Part shown: piece after piece, positions 37,081 to 50,589 of the stretch
How positions within the stretch are numbered: the first letter of the stretch is position 1
Layout of the letters: each line of letters begins with the position of its first letter
Assembly: GCA_013398955.1 (NCBI GenBank)
Contig: VWPU01002926.1
Coordinates: 56,001 to 120,000, forward strand
Reading direction: 5' to 3'
DNA from: Callaeas wilsoni
Lineage: Eukaryota > Chordata > Aves > Passeriformes > Callaeidae
DNA: 64,000 bases
Notes under the pieces: model-generated
Databases searched by the model: none
Seen by the model: only the letters and a program-made list of their open reading frames with translations
Told to the model about the DNA's origin: nothing
Position numbers and translations under genes: made by a program

Positions 37081-40000
37081 TTTCCATTGAAATATTTAGA
37101 TTTCTGATATATGCTATCATTTTTCTGTAAAATATTTGACAGCTTGTAATTTATTCTTAAATTTAAAGTGCACTTACATTTATTGCAGAATATCTAAACT
37201 GCATTAGAGGTAATTTATGGCAGGGGTCCAAACCAAAATTGACCATATCAAACTATGGCTTTTATATAATCTCTCAGTGAACAACTAGAAAAAAAGATTA
37301 TTTCCTCAAGATTTTATTCTGAAAGGTTTTTTATAGCTCTTGTTTCATATCAGAACTTTGTTTCTTTTGATGTATTTTTCAAATTCCCACACATAGTACA
37401 CCAGAATATACTCATTCACTTCTGCTGTATTGTGAGCAATAAGAGCTTATTAAGTAGTGACAAACAGACATTGTATGTGCATTGTGCAAATGAAGGTTGT
37501 AGGGTCCGCTTTGTGTTTCGAATCTATTGTAGGGATGCATATAAATCATGTGTCTCAGACTTGGATACTTTCTGGCTGTTTTGCTTCAAAAAGTGTTTTA
37601 AAGGAAATGCGAAGCTAATGATCTGTTATTGTGGGGAACTCTCCTACTACATTGGAAATCTGCTCTTACAAAATCAAGCATATGGTAACATTGCACCATA
37701 TGTTGACTTTTATATTTAGTAAACGCATAAATATGATATAACCTTTATAAATTTCATTTTATTTTATTTTGACTGATATGGCTTAATTTTCAAATGGAAC
37801 TGAATGCACTCCTTCCCAAATGTATACTTGCTGAAAAAGTTGTACTTGCTGAAAAATCAATGAGAGTTATTAGTACAATGTGAAAAATATTTCCTTTCAT
37901 TTGTATGTAGGTACACACACCTCCTAAGCTTACAAAGTGATGAATAGAGGGAGAAATGCAGCAGATCCAACAGCCACTGCAATGTGTACCCCTAGGATGT
38001 GTCTTTTTCTAAGTGTAGAATCTTAATGACTGTATGGCAGAGATTTACATGAGATGTGCGATATGTGAAAGATCAGTTTGAATGTCTGGTCTCCTCTTTT
38101 GCTGTATTTTTCTTAGTGAACTTCTGAACCTGTTACATTATATCATAAAAATAGTTTGCCTTAGTGTTACCCTTATTATTAATCTTCCTCCCACCCATAA
38201 GTCTTATTTGGGTTTTTTTCTCCTGCCTCTGTAGAACTTAAGGAGACGCTTTGTCCATGTTTACTAGTTCATTTTCAGTGTCATGTTAAGACTTGAAGAG
38301 CTAAATATAGCTTAATGTATATTCAGTTTTAACTCCTTATCTGAATGTGTTCTTGTGGAAATTCGTTTTCCCAGAAAATGCAAAGAGTTACATGCCTTCC
38401 ACTGAGGAATGAAGAATCAAGACGAGTCAAGGAAAAATTGATTAAAACAACGGCTTAGATGTGTCAAGCCAAATAATTCTCAGTTTCCACCATAAAACCA
38501 CACAATGATTCCTTACTCATTTACTTAGGGTGTGTAATGGTTCACACAAGGATGAACACTGTAGCAGATACCACAATTCCTATTGTGCAAATTCCAAACA
38601 TAAGTACTCCCTGTGGCTTTCTTCAGAAAACGTTAACCAGATTAGAAGAAGAAGAATTTCACCTCCTCTCTAACAAGCCCTTATCCCATCATTCAGAATG
38701 TGTTGCTTAAAATCATAAGATGTATACTATCTTTTTTAGTAACTATATTTGCAACCATATCTAAGTTATCTCCTACTTTGTACTTTCTTCTACTTAAAGT
38801 GATCACACTGCTTGATTTCTGTTTTTATCTGAATATTGAAGCATGTATGGAACATAAAAATATATTGCTGGAGAATGCAAAGGATCTGATGGGGAGTGGA
38901 ATGACCAAAAAAGACACATAAAACCTTCATGGCAGCCCTTAGATTTGGTTAAAGAGTAACAGATACACTGCAGAACAGTTAAATATTAATACAGTGCTTC
39001 CTTATAGTTAGACTAAAATTTTGTAATCACTTAGATTAGCATAATTCACTGACTTCAAGGTCATAAATAGGAGTTTGTTATTTGTTCAGTACAAAATAAT
39101 GTCATTTCCAAGTGAACCTTTCTTATGGACAATATCTTTCAACATCTTCTTACAACTTTTCACAGCAATATTATTTTCCTACATAAGTAATTCTGCATTT
39201 TCTGAAGCAAAAGGGGGAGTAAGTTCTCCAGCCTCACTTGACTTTCCAGAGATATACTTTTTCTGTTTGCATACTTTTCCATGTGCTTTATGGGCTCAGT
39301 ATGTCAGCTAGCATAGGCAGGTAGGAGTGTGAATGATGCACTAGCTCTGGGTAAGCCAGTCAGGCTGTGAATGTATATCTGCTTTACTTATATTGCAATT
39401 TGGGCAAGCAGTGGTTTGTGATTGTCCAGAAAATATAAACTGTGTGGACAGGCTCCATTTTTTTCCTAGTAGAGATGGAAAATGGATGTGTCTGTGAAAT
39501 ACTTAAAGTTTTTTAAATGCCATTTTCAAATCAAGGAACTTGGTCAGTAGTTAGATACACCATACTTACTCTATTAGTCCTTGTCTATAGGTACTGAGTG
39601 ACAGGAGGCAGGAACTCATCAATTGACTGTAATCTCTATTTAATTGTAAAGATCTGAGAGACTGAATTTTTTATTCTTAGTCTTCGGCAGCATAATTGTG
39701 ATGTGACCCATACTTGTCAAATTCTCTTTTAATTCCATTTTACTTCTGTGAAAAAACTACTTCTACATGCCTTTGGTGAGCTGTAGCCACTAGTTTGAGC
39801 ATCAGAGATGGATAGCCTGAGGTCGTCCTGCAAGTTTTCATTTTATGATTGCACAGGCTCAGCATGGTATGCCAAGTACAACTAGTGTAAGGAGGATTCC
39901 AGCATCTCCGTCATACGGTGAATTCCTGTCAGCAAAAGATCTTCTGTAGTGATACACTGCTTAAATTTGACAAAGAACATAGATTGTGTGAATCACACTG

Positions 40001-43000
40001 TTTTCATTGATTAGAGTCTGAGAGTGCATTAACCTTCCTTGAGGCTCCAGAAATCCCTTTCATAAATGTGAATAGTACAAGAAAATGTTTAGTGAAGATT
40101 TTCATGGATTAGCTCTTTGTTAGAGGAAAAAGTATCCTTACACATACAGATATGAAAGTGATAGTTTTACATGGAAAATTTTTTTTGGCCTCCACTGAGC
40201 ATTTGTTTATTATAACCGTGTGAAGGTTAATTTTCATTTACACTTTACAGCGACATAGGGACAAGAAACTTTGAATGACATCTTGTGTTATGCCAACTAT
40301 TACTTAAAGCAGTACTCTGACTGGGGTGAATTTTCCGTTAGAAAAGAGAGGTCCAACTTTAGAATTTGAAAGTGATTCCCACAATTACTTTAGGCTTATC
40401 ACTGTAAGGGCTCTAAAGAAATATGCTTATAATTTAAGGGATTTTAGAACTGGTTTTGTTCACTTTTAATGTGTATCTTCTGATTAGTAGTTGGACTTCT
40501 GTGTTTTAACATTATTGTGAAAGGTTTTTCCCCATGAAAAATGAGACTCCCTTTCTGCTTGAGGAAATATGTGATTTACTTTGGTTTTGAGCTTCAGGGC
40601 CAGTGCCTAATTTTCTTTTTATCGCATTCTTAGTTCCATAGTAAGCAATTTCCTTTGGCTTCACTGAACTGAAATTCTTTGGATATCGTAATTATAAACT
40701 ATACATTATGACTTCCTACATTTGTTTTTAAAGAGAGAGATTATAGCATGTAGTTTTAGACTGCTTTTATTTTATTGTCTGTAAGTTTATTAATGTTTGT
40801 GTATGTAGAGTCTTCAGCTGATAGACTATCAACTGAAAAAGAGCCAAACTTTATATATACTGGAATTCAAAGGCACAGCATAAAGTTGCCAAAATAAAAT
40901 TGCTAGCACACCTTAATCACATTTTTATTACCTCGTACTTCACCCTAAGAAACATATTTTCAACCAAGTTTTATATGAAACAGATCAAAGCATCTCATAG
41001 CTCTGCAAAAACTCATAAATTGGGTGCAAATTATCCTATAGCAATTCAGAAGTCCATTTTGCTTCTAAGCATTGTGCTAAATTGTTTCTTCTTTCACTAA
41101 CAGTCTGAACTAATAAATAATGGGTTGTGTTTTTGGGCAGGGGTGCAATATTTTCATGCTGCAGTGCCATCAGCCTGTCCATAGATTGACTGCAACAGTG
41201 AAAATTCTTTGCTGGGAAGACCCTTCACGACTCCTTTTTCAAGTTTGAGTCTGCAGGTAATGCTGTATAAAATGCCTGCACCCATATCTCACAGTCCGAC
41301 CAACTCTTTATTATTTCCTATTCTTAGGAAAAGTGGCACATGCACAAAACTGTTACTCTCAGAACAGGGAATCCTTTAATAAAGCAGGCAAAACCATCCC
41401 ATGGATTCTTCATAATCCCTAGCCCTGACCTCCAGATGAAGCAGAGAACTGGGATTCTGATGCAGTTTCACAATGCCTCAGTGATGCCATTTCAGCTCCT
41501 CAGGGATGGAGGGCACAGAGGACACCTGGTCCTGGAGAGAGTTAGTGCACACTTTACACCATCCCATTCACTTTGTGGTGTGCAGTGTTTGGGGTTTGGC
41601 TCAAAACTTTTACACATCTAAAGTTTGATACATTTGCCCTAGAGTCCTTTTATATTTAGCAGAAGAAAAATACGCAAATCGTACAGACAATTCAGCTGGT
41701 CTGTCATGGAAGCCTGCTTCCAGAGATGGAAAATTGGCTTTATACCTGTCTTTCTTCTCTTTTCATCTTTTGCTTCACTCTCCAGGCAAGATGTGGTCTT
41801 TCCTACCCAGGTTTGCATCTTCCTTTAGTCCAGCTTGCATGCCAGTCTTTCTGCATGTGCTGTGCTTGCATTACCTGTCGTCTGCCTGCTTTGGGGAGGC
41901 CCGACAGGAACACAGGAGGGGGATCAGGCGCCCATAGGGGTGATGTTCTGGGTCTGAGAACTAGTTTACCCTTTAAGTAAGAGGGCAGCATGATTCTTCA
42001 GGTTCTGCCTGTCTTTGGACAAGACATAAAAGTGCATTTTCAAAATGGAAGGACTGTTCACTCAAATGAGTCTAGAGTAAAAGGACAGTGAGTATTAAAA
42101 TTGTCCATGTTGTTTATCTGAGCACAATGACCATGGAGTGAAGTCACCACAGATTTCTTCAGTTCATCCACATTACTTTTCCATCTGGCAAGGATATTTA
42201 TAAATTCTTGAATTTATACTGCTCTGGAGAGTATTCTGAGTAATGTCCCCTTTTCACTACAGAAGTGACTGTGTTTCGCTGATAATTTACATTTCCATTA
42301 GCAAAGTGTGTTAGGCCTTAACTCTTCCATATACTCCTCAAAATGGCTACTGGAGTCAAGGGGCGCTGAACACAGAAAAAAGGCCGAATTTAGTCAATAT
42401 TTGCAAAGCACTTTGGAGTACTTGAGCATGAAAAACATCATATTGGGTAAATATTAGTTTCATTCTGAGTTAAATCCTGAAGTTTGTACTTCAAATGTTC
42501 ATAATTTCTGAGCTGAGGCAGATACGTGCATATGAAAAGATTTTATTTGGACTAAGTTTGCTTGCTTACTTGTTGATCCTAAATGAAATGAAGACCTTTT
42601 TTTTGTTGTTGTTTTGCTTGGCTGAGGGAAGAAAAAAGCAACAGCCCTTCCTACTGCTGGTTTTCTTGTTTTCTGTCTGAAAAGTACAGGCCAGCACAGA
42701 AAAGAAAACCAAATTTGAGTTTGTTGACAGTAAAGAAGGACCAATTGTCCCATATTTTGAAATTTAATAGCATAGCATAGCCTTTTAAAACTTGTAGGTG
42801 TTGTTATGTAAGCCTGGCTGTTTTCATCTACCCCTTTCTAGGAAGAAGTGCATCTCAGTAGTTGGACTGCATCAGAGCAATGCCCAGTGGTGACATTACA
42901 TACTGGGGGCGACTGCATTTATGTAATTTTTATTATGTAAAACTTGCAGATAAAGTTGAAGTTGAGGCTGTAGTAGCCATCACTGGAAAAGTGATATATA

Positions 43001-44929
43001 TTTTTCCTTAGACCACTGATTAAAGCGCAAAGGAATATATTTGTGTTTAGCTCTCAGAAAAAACCCAAGTGATTCCTAGTAGTGGAGTGTTGCTGAACCA
43101 CCTTTGTCTAGACATCATAGCTCTCAGCTCAAAATGGAAAGTTGGAGAGAATTATCAAGTCCACAAACACATTGAGGAGTACAGTACCTTCCTCTCCCTT
43201 TTCAGGTCTTTCCTCTCTTTACATATCTCCCCTTTTTACACTGTCTGCAGTGAGTATATCATTTATCGGTTAATAAGTTGTCTGACAAGATAGCCACTTT
43301 GTACCTAATTGTTCAGTTTATTTATGTATTATTGATGAGCCTAGACTTGAACTCTGCTTTCCTTAGAGACTGCTTGATAAATCTGTTGGCTAATCCTGTC
43401 TAAGGAACTGAATTACCTGCTGTGGCATAATACATGACATTGCTTTTGCTGTGTATTCTTTAAAAGAAGCTGGTTATACATTTCCAATAAGCTGTGTTTA
43501 ACAGTAAGAAATGAAATCAGATACATAATTCACATTGCTGTCTGTGTTAACAAAAGATCTTCAGTGATGCACTGTAGTGCATAAAATACTTCCTCAGCCT
43601 TTAAATCAGTGTTCTGACTATTTTAGCTTGTAAGGTTCTGGCTCATGTAGCTAGAATTTCTGAACTGCAAAATCTTGATGATGAGTAAAACTATTGGGCA
43701 TGTCAAAACACTTGTGTATTGCTAATATGATCTGAAAATATTGGAAATTAATCACCTTACACTTTTCAAGGCAGTAGCTACTATTTCAAACAGATGAATA
43801 AAACACCAAATTAATTTTCTATCAAAACATAAATCTAATGACGGCACATATCCGTACTCTGTTATTATTTCTGAACTTTTGACTTGTAGGCACTGACATA
43901 AGGGAAATTGGGGAATATTACATGAACTGTAAAGCACAGGAAGAAGCAATGATACTGTATGACTAGCAATTTATGAATACAGCTATTAAGACTCAGGAGC
44001 CTCTGCAAAACTCTGGCGTCTCTTAATACTTCTCCTAGAAGAATATCACAAAACAAATTGTTGCTGACACCAAAAGAGGCTGTGTGCTGAATGCATGAGC
44101 CCATGTAATAGCTTTCCTAAAAGTGCGAAGAAAAGAAAACTGCATCTCAGTAAGAGTTAAATTTCTTGAGACTGATCAATTTCAGTCTTGAAAGCAATTG
44201 AATTACACCAACATAGACCCAGCCCAGTGTCCTGGTACCGGCTGCATCTGTGAAAAGGTGTTTAATTCCGAATTGCATTCGAATCAAGGACATTTTGCTC
44301 CATCAGCAAATATATGATTATTTGAACTGGTGCTGTGTTTGCCTTTTAATGTGGGAGGGAAGGAGCCAAATATGGGTTTGGAAATATTTATGCAGCTGTT
44401 GTGTTTCTGCTGGAGTTGTATATCTGCAAATCTGAGCACAATTTGCCCATTTGATTTTCTTTGTTCCCTCTTTACTAGCTTGGTTTGGATTATTTTTTTA
44501 CCTAATAAACACAGAATTAAGTTATTCTAGATTGGGAAAGTTTAGTTTGGAAATGAGTTTGACTATGTGAAGGAAGCTTATTCTGTGTATGTACAGCAGA
44601 GACATAATCTTAGGACTGACCATTGAAGCTGTAATTTTAAGTAGGTTCCTCCATAACGTTAAAACTTTCAATATGCCTTTCAGTCTTCCAAACAAAAAGA
44701 ACACTTTTAAACAAAAATTATTCAAGCCATTTATTTCAAGTTTAATGTGTGCTAATTTAATGGTCTTTAGGCATAAAACATTATGATAATTTTCATCACA
44801 TATTTTATCAAATCCTGAGGACAGTGTATTAATATTTCAGTAGCTTGTACAGAGAGGTGAGAGAATATAATATGGAGCACTAAAATGATAAGGCATATTT
44901 TCCATGATATTACTGTTAAAGAGTATTTT
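37081..44929. other. Unique intronic DNA
   Basis: Almost 8 kb of AT-rich intron without recognised repeats. A GC-richer island near 41770-41960 has a strong polypyrimidine tract and AG at 41784-41785 but no convincing partner donor (see findings). Confidence 0.45.
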
Positions 44930-45260
44930 CATTGATTAATCAAATGGCTAGAGTCTGACTAGGCTATGAGATTGCTGAATTTAAACAACAATTATTGTAC
45001 AATTGGGTGAAACAGAAGCAGATATTGTGATGCTGTGGGGAAAATGAAACATCAAAAGCTAATAAGAAACCATTTTTATATCGTAAAAGCATAAGAACAG
45101 CTCCGTCAAACTTTAATCACATTTTTATAATACACACTTTTAAAAAAATTATGTTAGCTCATTAGCAGGGGTTATAACATAGATTGTTATAATTAGAGTA
45201 GGATTAACAAATACCGAATTCTGCTTCTATTTCAGTGCACTGAAGCACAGGCCGCGCTGT
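44930..45260. promoter_or_regulatory. Candidate regulatory segment with TTGATTAATCAA palindrome
   Basis: A 12-bp perfect palindrome TTGATTAATCAA lies at 44932-44943 and provides two overlapping TGATTAAT homeodomain-type sites. The following 300 bases are AT-rich, include further AATTA cores and no repeat. Regulatory function is inferred only. Confidence 0.22.
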
Positions 45261-48200
45261 GTGAATCCTGGGATTATCTGTATTTCAAGAGGTTTGTTTT
45301 TACATTGGTGTCATGGTCCAGTTCAAAATTACTGACATGCACTTTGCAAGGGCTGGTAGTTTAATTCCAGCCAAATGAGAGAACCCTGTGTCCACCTTGT
45401 CCATAACTCCTCTTCTAGCCATGGGGTTCGGGGTACCTGTGTCCCTCTGGGCAGCTGCGTGTGGAGGATCACTGCCAGTGAATCAGAGCCCTGGCTGGCC
45501 AGCAGTGAGCTAGCCTGGAGCTCCCTTCGTGGTAAGTGGTAAAAATGAATCACTTCCCTCGTGTCTCTGCATGGCCAGTGTAACAGAATTCAGCTCGTTT
45601 CACTGCATTCAGGGGCTTCTGAAGTACGTCACGCTGGAAATTTTGAAGTGTCAGAGTCTTGCCAATATTAATTTGACACAATGATAATTGCCAATTTTTT
45701 TCTGTTCTTAAGAGGAATTTCTCAGGGCTTGAAATTATTTCTGCTCACAGCTAGAAAGACTGATACCAGTGCATAATGTCCTGTGAGTGAGAGCACTGCA
45801 CTAGATGTAAGAGAGATGAATTCAAGTCTGCACGAACAGATATTTTTAGGAAGTTGACAGCCACAGAAGTGATACGGGAAGACCCAGCCTGTAGCCTTGG
45901 TGTGCAGCTGAGGTGTGAGGGAGTGGCAGAGTAGGACTGAACCAAGGTTTTCCACAGTGCTACTGTGTGCTTGAGCTGCCACATTCTTCTTGTGAAAGTG
46001 TCTTTTTCATTTCTCATGTAAATGTTTAAAAGTCAGTTTCATCGTAAGATTTGTCTTGAAAATGCTTTATTTGAAAAAAATACAGAGCTCTGACTTGGGC
46101 CAAAATCCATGGAGCTTAGGTCTTCACCATTTGTCATAGATCATGCTATGTACCCTAATTATCTGGCAACTTTCCATACTACTGTATAAATCAGGATAAG
46201 TTTTCAAAGATTTCATTTATTAAGGGTTGGCAAAAAGCACAGCATTTTCTAAATAAAGTGTACAGAAAGAAAGAGGTTGATGCATACCCATGGTGTGGAT
46301 GAACCCTGGGAATAAAGAACCTGTTCAGGATTATCCATGACTAACTGGAGCACCACATTCTTTTTGGACAGCACATGAGATGGTGAAATGGACATCAGTA
46401 AAGGGAAGCACTTAAGTGATTACAAATGAAGAAATGCTTGGAGAAAAGCATGTTGCCAGAGAAGGTTAAAGGAGTTTAAAATTGGCTTTCTGAAGAGGAG
46501 GACAAAGTATCTGTCTTTGTGTTCACAACGGTTAGTAAAATGTAGAGCTTATTAGTCTCAGCAGACTGGAGGGATGGAAAAAGGCCTTAAGATAAAACAG
46601 GAAAATGGCTGAAGAGTGTGAACCAAAAGGGAGAAATGCATGAAAGTACTATTGCTGGAGTTGTAAAGCAGGAATTGACAATAGATTTTTGTGGATGCTC
46701 CGTGAAACTAATTCTGCTGTTATTCAGGGGATGGATTTGCCTGCTCAAGGAGCTTCCTCCCAGCACTAATGTGACTGTCTCATGCTGATATGCACGGCCT
46801 CTTAGAAAGACAACAGCCATGGTGCTGGTAATGCCAGGTTTGAGTAACTTTCACTGTCTGATCTGCTGTGAGGAATGTACGACAGTAATAGATTCATAGT
46901 GTATTGATGGGAAAAGCAGCAGCCAGTGCTGAGGGTGGCACCTGTTCTTCAAGCAGGAGGGAGGAGGAGGTGGGACATTTTTGGTCTTTAGAGAGTTTTG
47001 ATAAGAGAGTGGCAGGTACAACTGTAGCTTTGTATTTTAGCTCTTTACCTTCAAAACTTAGAAAAAATTGAAATATATTCGCATGGACTTGTCTTTTTTC
47101 TGTTAAAAGAAAATATATCAAGTGTATAAAGGAAGCGCTGCTGCAGACTCTTTAAAAAAAGCTGTTATAAGTGCAACTTGACAAAATAGAAAGAAAAGAT
47201 GAAAACAGTCATGGAATAATTTAGTCATAAAGTGAACTTGAAGGTCAAATTTTATCTTAAAAGGTGTAGAGAGAACACTTAGAATTTTTGAGAACAGATA
47301 AGTGATCTCACATCAAGGACATGTCTTCACTGAAGTTGGTAAGAAAAAAAATGTAAAACAACTTTTTCTCTTCTGCTTTTGAGTAATATTTTGAACATTT
47401 CTAGCCACATCTACTCCCAAATGACCTGTTTTAGGATAGAATACTGCAAAGTTCTCTCCATTGCTCTTCTACATTGATCTATAGACAATCCTAGCAAAGG
47501 AGTAAGTCAAACTACAAGCTTTGTCAAGTTCTGAATCTGTTGCAGCTGTAAGTATAAAAATCCATGTTGGTTCAGATTCTTCTCATGAACATTCATGGGG
47601 CTCCATCTTCTTATTTGATGCAGACAGGGAAGTAAACATGTGTGACATTCCTAATGAAAATAATCCTGTTGAAACTAAGGAAGATGCTCATATACCGGAG
47701 TAACTGTGGATGGAAGTAGGATTGTCCACATGGCTGCCACAGTAGCTGTTTTGGTAAACTATGATTGTATATCAGCCCTGCAACACCCTTGTCATTTACC
47801 AGATGTCCATGTTTTCCTAAGTCTTTGCAATTAGTCACTTCTGTTATCACTCTCTCCCGGTCTGAATTAGTTCTATCTAATGAGATCCCATCAGACTGTG
47901 CTAAATAATTTGGTTTATCAGAAATTTAAGCTGATTTTTTCTGTCTGAGTTTGGTGCATACCTAAATATTTTATTCATGTTTCTGTAAATGTCTGAGCTC
48001 TTGGGTCCTATTTTGTCACATACTTGAATGGGTGCTTGATTTTAAATATTTTCACATTGTCATTCCTTTCAACAGGATAATTTTAATACATGTTGTACAT
48101 GTGATCCAAATGACCTGCTGAATTAGTCTAGAATGCTTAAGTTCTTAGGTGATACCATTTAAAATTGGATTTCTAAATATGGCATAGGTAAAAAAGATAT

Positions 48201-49145
48201 TTCTACATAGGCTGTCTGGTTTTTCTCACTTACTCATTCAAACATAAGTCATTCAGACAAGGTTGTTTATTTACCTGGCAATTGTCACCCTTATTTGCTT
48301 CTCAAGATCCTCTTTCATAGGATTTTCAGAATAGTAGTGGAATTTTGCTTGTGCTTTTTTGGTTGATGTTGTTCTGGCCCTTTTTATTTCTAAGATTCTG
48401 CTGTGCAGAAGGAGATGTACTTACCCATAGGAACAATATATATCCCATTCACTATAAATAACACAGTAGATAGAGCTCTGCCCGTGGATCCCTGCGATAT
48501 TCCAACCGTAGTCATGCAAGGCAATGGTTCTGTCCTGGTTGTGCAGAACTTGGTGACTATGGTCCTGGAACTTCTCTTCTGCTATACTCCAGCACAGGGG
48601 GTTCTCCATGTGGATATCTAAAAAATGCTTTTAGTCATCTCTCTGCTCTCTGTAGATCCTTTTTATTAAGCTTGCCTATGTTTTGTTACATAATCTACCA
48701 CTTTACACAATGAGGCAGAGATGAACATTGACAAAAATTATTCTGAAACTCTGAGATCCCTATTCTCTTACCAGTCTACTTGTTCCTGATCCAGTTCCTG
48801 TCCAGCTGGCAATGGCACAATTCCCTTTATCTTCCATGATGCAGGATCAGACCTTGTAATGAAACTGGCCAGGTCTGTTGGTGTTAGAAAATGTTACAAG
48901 CCTACCAGGTTAAACAAGTTTCCTCAGCTGCTGTGGGCAGAAAAAGAAGGGTCTTATATTAGTTGTTCAAACCTTTCCACCTTATCACCCAATTTTCCCA
49001 GTGGGTGTCTACATCTATAATTTAGTGTGGATTGAGTAAAATAATAACAAAAACACTTGCTACTTTGATCTTGGTATGTTTATTTAATGAGTGTTCAATA
49101 TGCAAAAAATAGTTGAGCATAGGAATCCAGACTCCAGAGCACTGG
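45261..49145. other. Unique intronic DNA
   Basis: A somewhat GC-richer patch occurs at about 45330-45550. Overlapping short frames on both strands at 48403-48621 are unassigned. No recognised mobile element. Confidence 0.45.
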
Positions 49146-49213
49146 TTTTATTTTATTTTACCTTATTTTATTTATTTTTAGTTTTTTGTTTTTATTTTAT
49201 TTTATTTTATTTA
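49146..49213. repeat. (TTTTA)n simple repeat
   Basis: An imperfect pentanucleotide run of TTTTA units, broken by CC and GTTTTTTG, over 68 bases. It lies in intronic DNA. Confidence 0.95.
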
Positions 49214-50131
49214 CAGAGCCAAGGTTAAAAGGAGCAGGAGCCCAGCTGAGAGAGTTCAGAGTTCATCTCTGCATGTTCACTGTCTTCCATTTAAATGTAC
49301 ACAAAGGACTAATACAGTACCCGCTCTCCCCTGGGCTGTCTTTGATACACTCTGCTGTGCCTGGACTCTGCCACTCCTCCTATCAGTCTGATCCTACTTC
49401 TTTTAGCCCGCTGTGCTCAGCACTGTAACCTCATTCAGCTAGTGCTCTGCATGCAGGCTAACAACTTCAAGGCTCTGTCAGGCATTGACACATGCAGGCT
49501 CCAAGCGGGAAGCTAAACACTCCCCTTCACCTTTCCTGCAGTTTCACATTAACCTCTATTAAGTGCAGGAAAAACACAAATGCTGTAGTGCCATTATTCA
49601 GGTTTTAACTACCAGTGTATATTTAGATATTCAGCCAGCTCTCCACCTATGAGAACATACTCAGCAAACACTCTGTCTCCTCCCTTCTCCCAATGAGAGA
49701 AGTAAATAGTGAGTTAGCTTGAGGAATGCGATTGCAGTAGGTCTGGGTAGGGCATTTATGGCATAGGCATGAAAATCTGAGAGAAACCTTTGACAGCACT
49801 GTCTGTACTTTTTTGAGGCAATAGCACGTGTTATAAATGGAAAATGAGGCCAAAATGGTCTCATTTAAAGAGAATCAAGCAGTGTATTTACAAAACATTT
49901 TGTCTTTGGAAGCCAGGTAATAGAAAAGGCACAGTGCAGTGCTAGTCTGCAAACCCTGTCACACTTGGACCTAAGCACTGAATGGGTCCAAGTCTGTTGG
50001 GTGCTATGGGCAGGGAGTTTTGTGGCTGTTTCTGGCTTTTTCTATGGTAGGAAATGTCTGACAACATATCCTCGGGAAGCAGCACCCTCGCTTCCCGCTC
50101 TGGAGCTGCTGCCAGTGCTCTTACACACCTT
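49214..50131. other. Unique intronic DNA left of an LTR
   Basis: No recognisable repeat or exon in about 900 bases. Confidence 0.5.
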
Positions 50132-50135
50132 GTGG

Positions 50136-50585
50136 TGATGCCTTAGGGTTTTAGCTTTTATATTTTCATATATTTGTAATCCTACAATTCTTTAGTATAT
50201 AACTCTGAGCTCCATATACAGTGTTAGCTACTGCTTTTCCCCTTTTGGTCAGACACAACAATTCCTCTCTAGGCCTGGGAATTAAGGACGCCTCACTGCC
50301 TCAGGCCCTGAGAAATGTAAACAAAAGTGAGTTGGGGGGAGCAAACTAAGAGAATGGGACTCCACTACCTGAAGCTGTAATTGGACAATTAACCTCTGAT
50401 ATGCAAATGGACAAAACTTATATCTCTCCGAAAAAACGTGTGACTGTTGTCCATCTTGGGTGTAGTCTCTGCGAGACTCCTGCACTGCCCAAGGTGTACC
50501 CTGTGAAGGCCTTTCAATAAATACCTACCCTTTATCCTTTCACTCTGTCCAGCCTGTCTTCCAGGTCAGCCTCTACAAGGCATCA
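50136..50585 (+). mobile_element. Solo LTR with 9-bp terminal inverted repeats
   Basis: The 450-bp element begins TGATGCCTT and ends AAGGCATCA, a perfect 9-bp terminal inverted repeat with canonical TG...CA ends. It is flanked by the 4-bp direct repeat GTGG (50132-50135 and 50586-50589), which fits a gammaretrovirus-like (ERV1) integration, though 4 bp could match by chance. An AATAAA polyadenylation signal lies at 50516-50521, placed as expected near the R-U5 region. This family is unrelated to the ERVL-like copies in the window. There is no internal retroviral sequence, so it is a solo LTR in the TOX sense direction. Confidence 0.88.
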
Positions 50586-50589
50586 GTGG

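Noticed and set aside
48403..48621. Overlapping open frames on both strands with protein-like text
   Set aside because: Neither frame matches a family I know, the length is ordinary for chance, and no splice sites or repeat edges support a gene.
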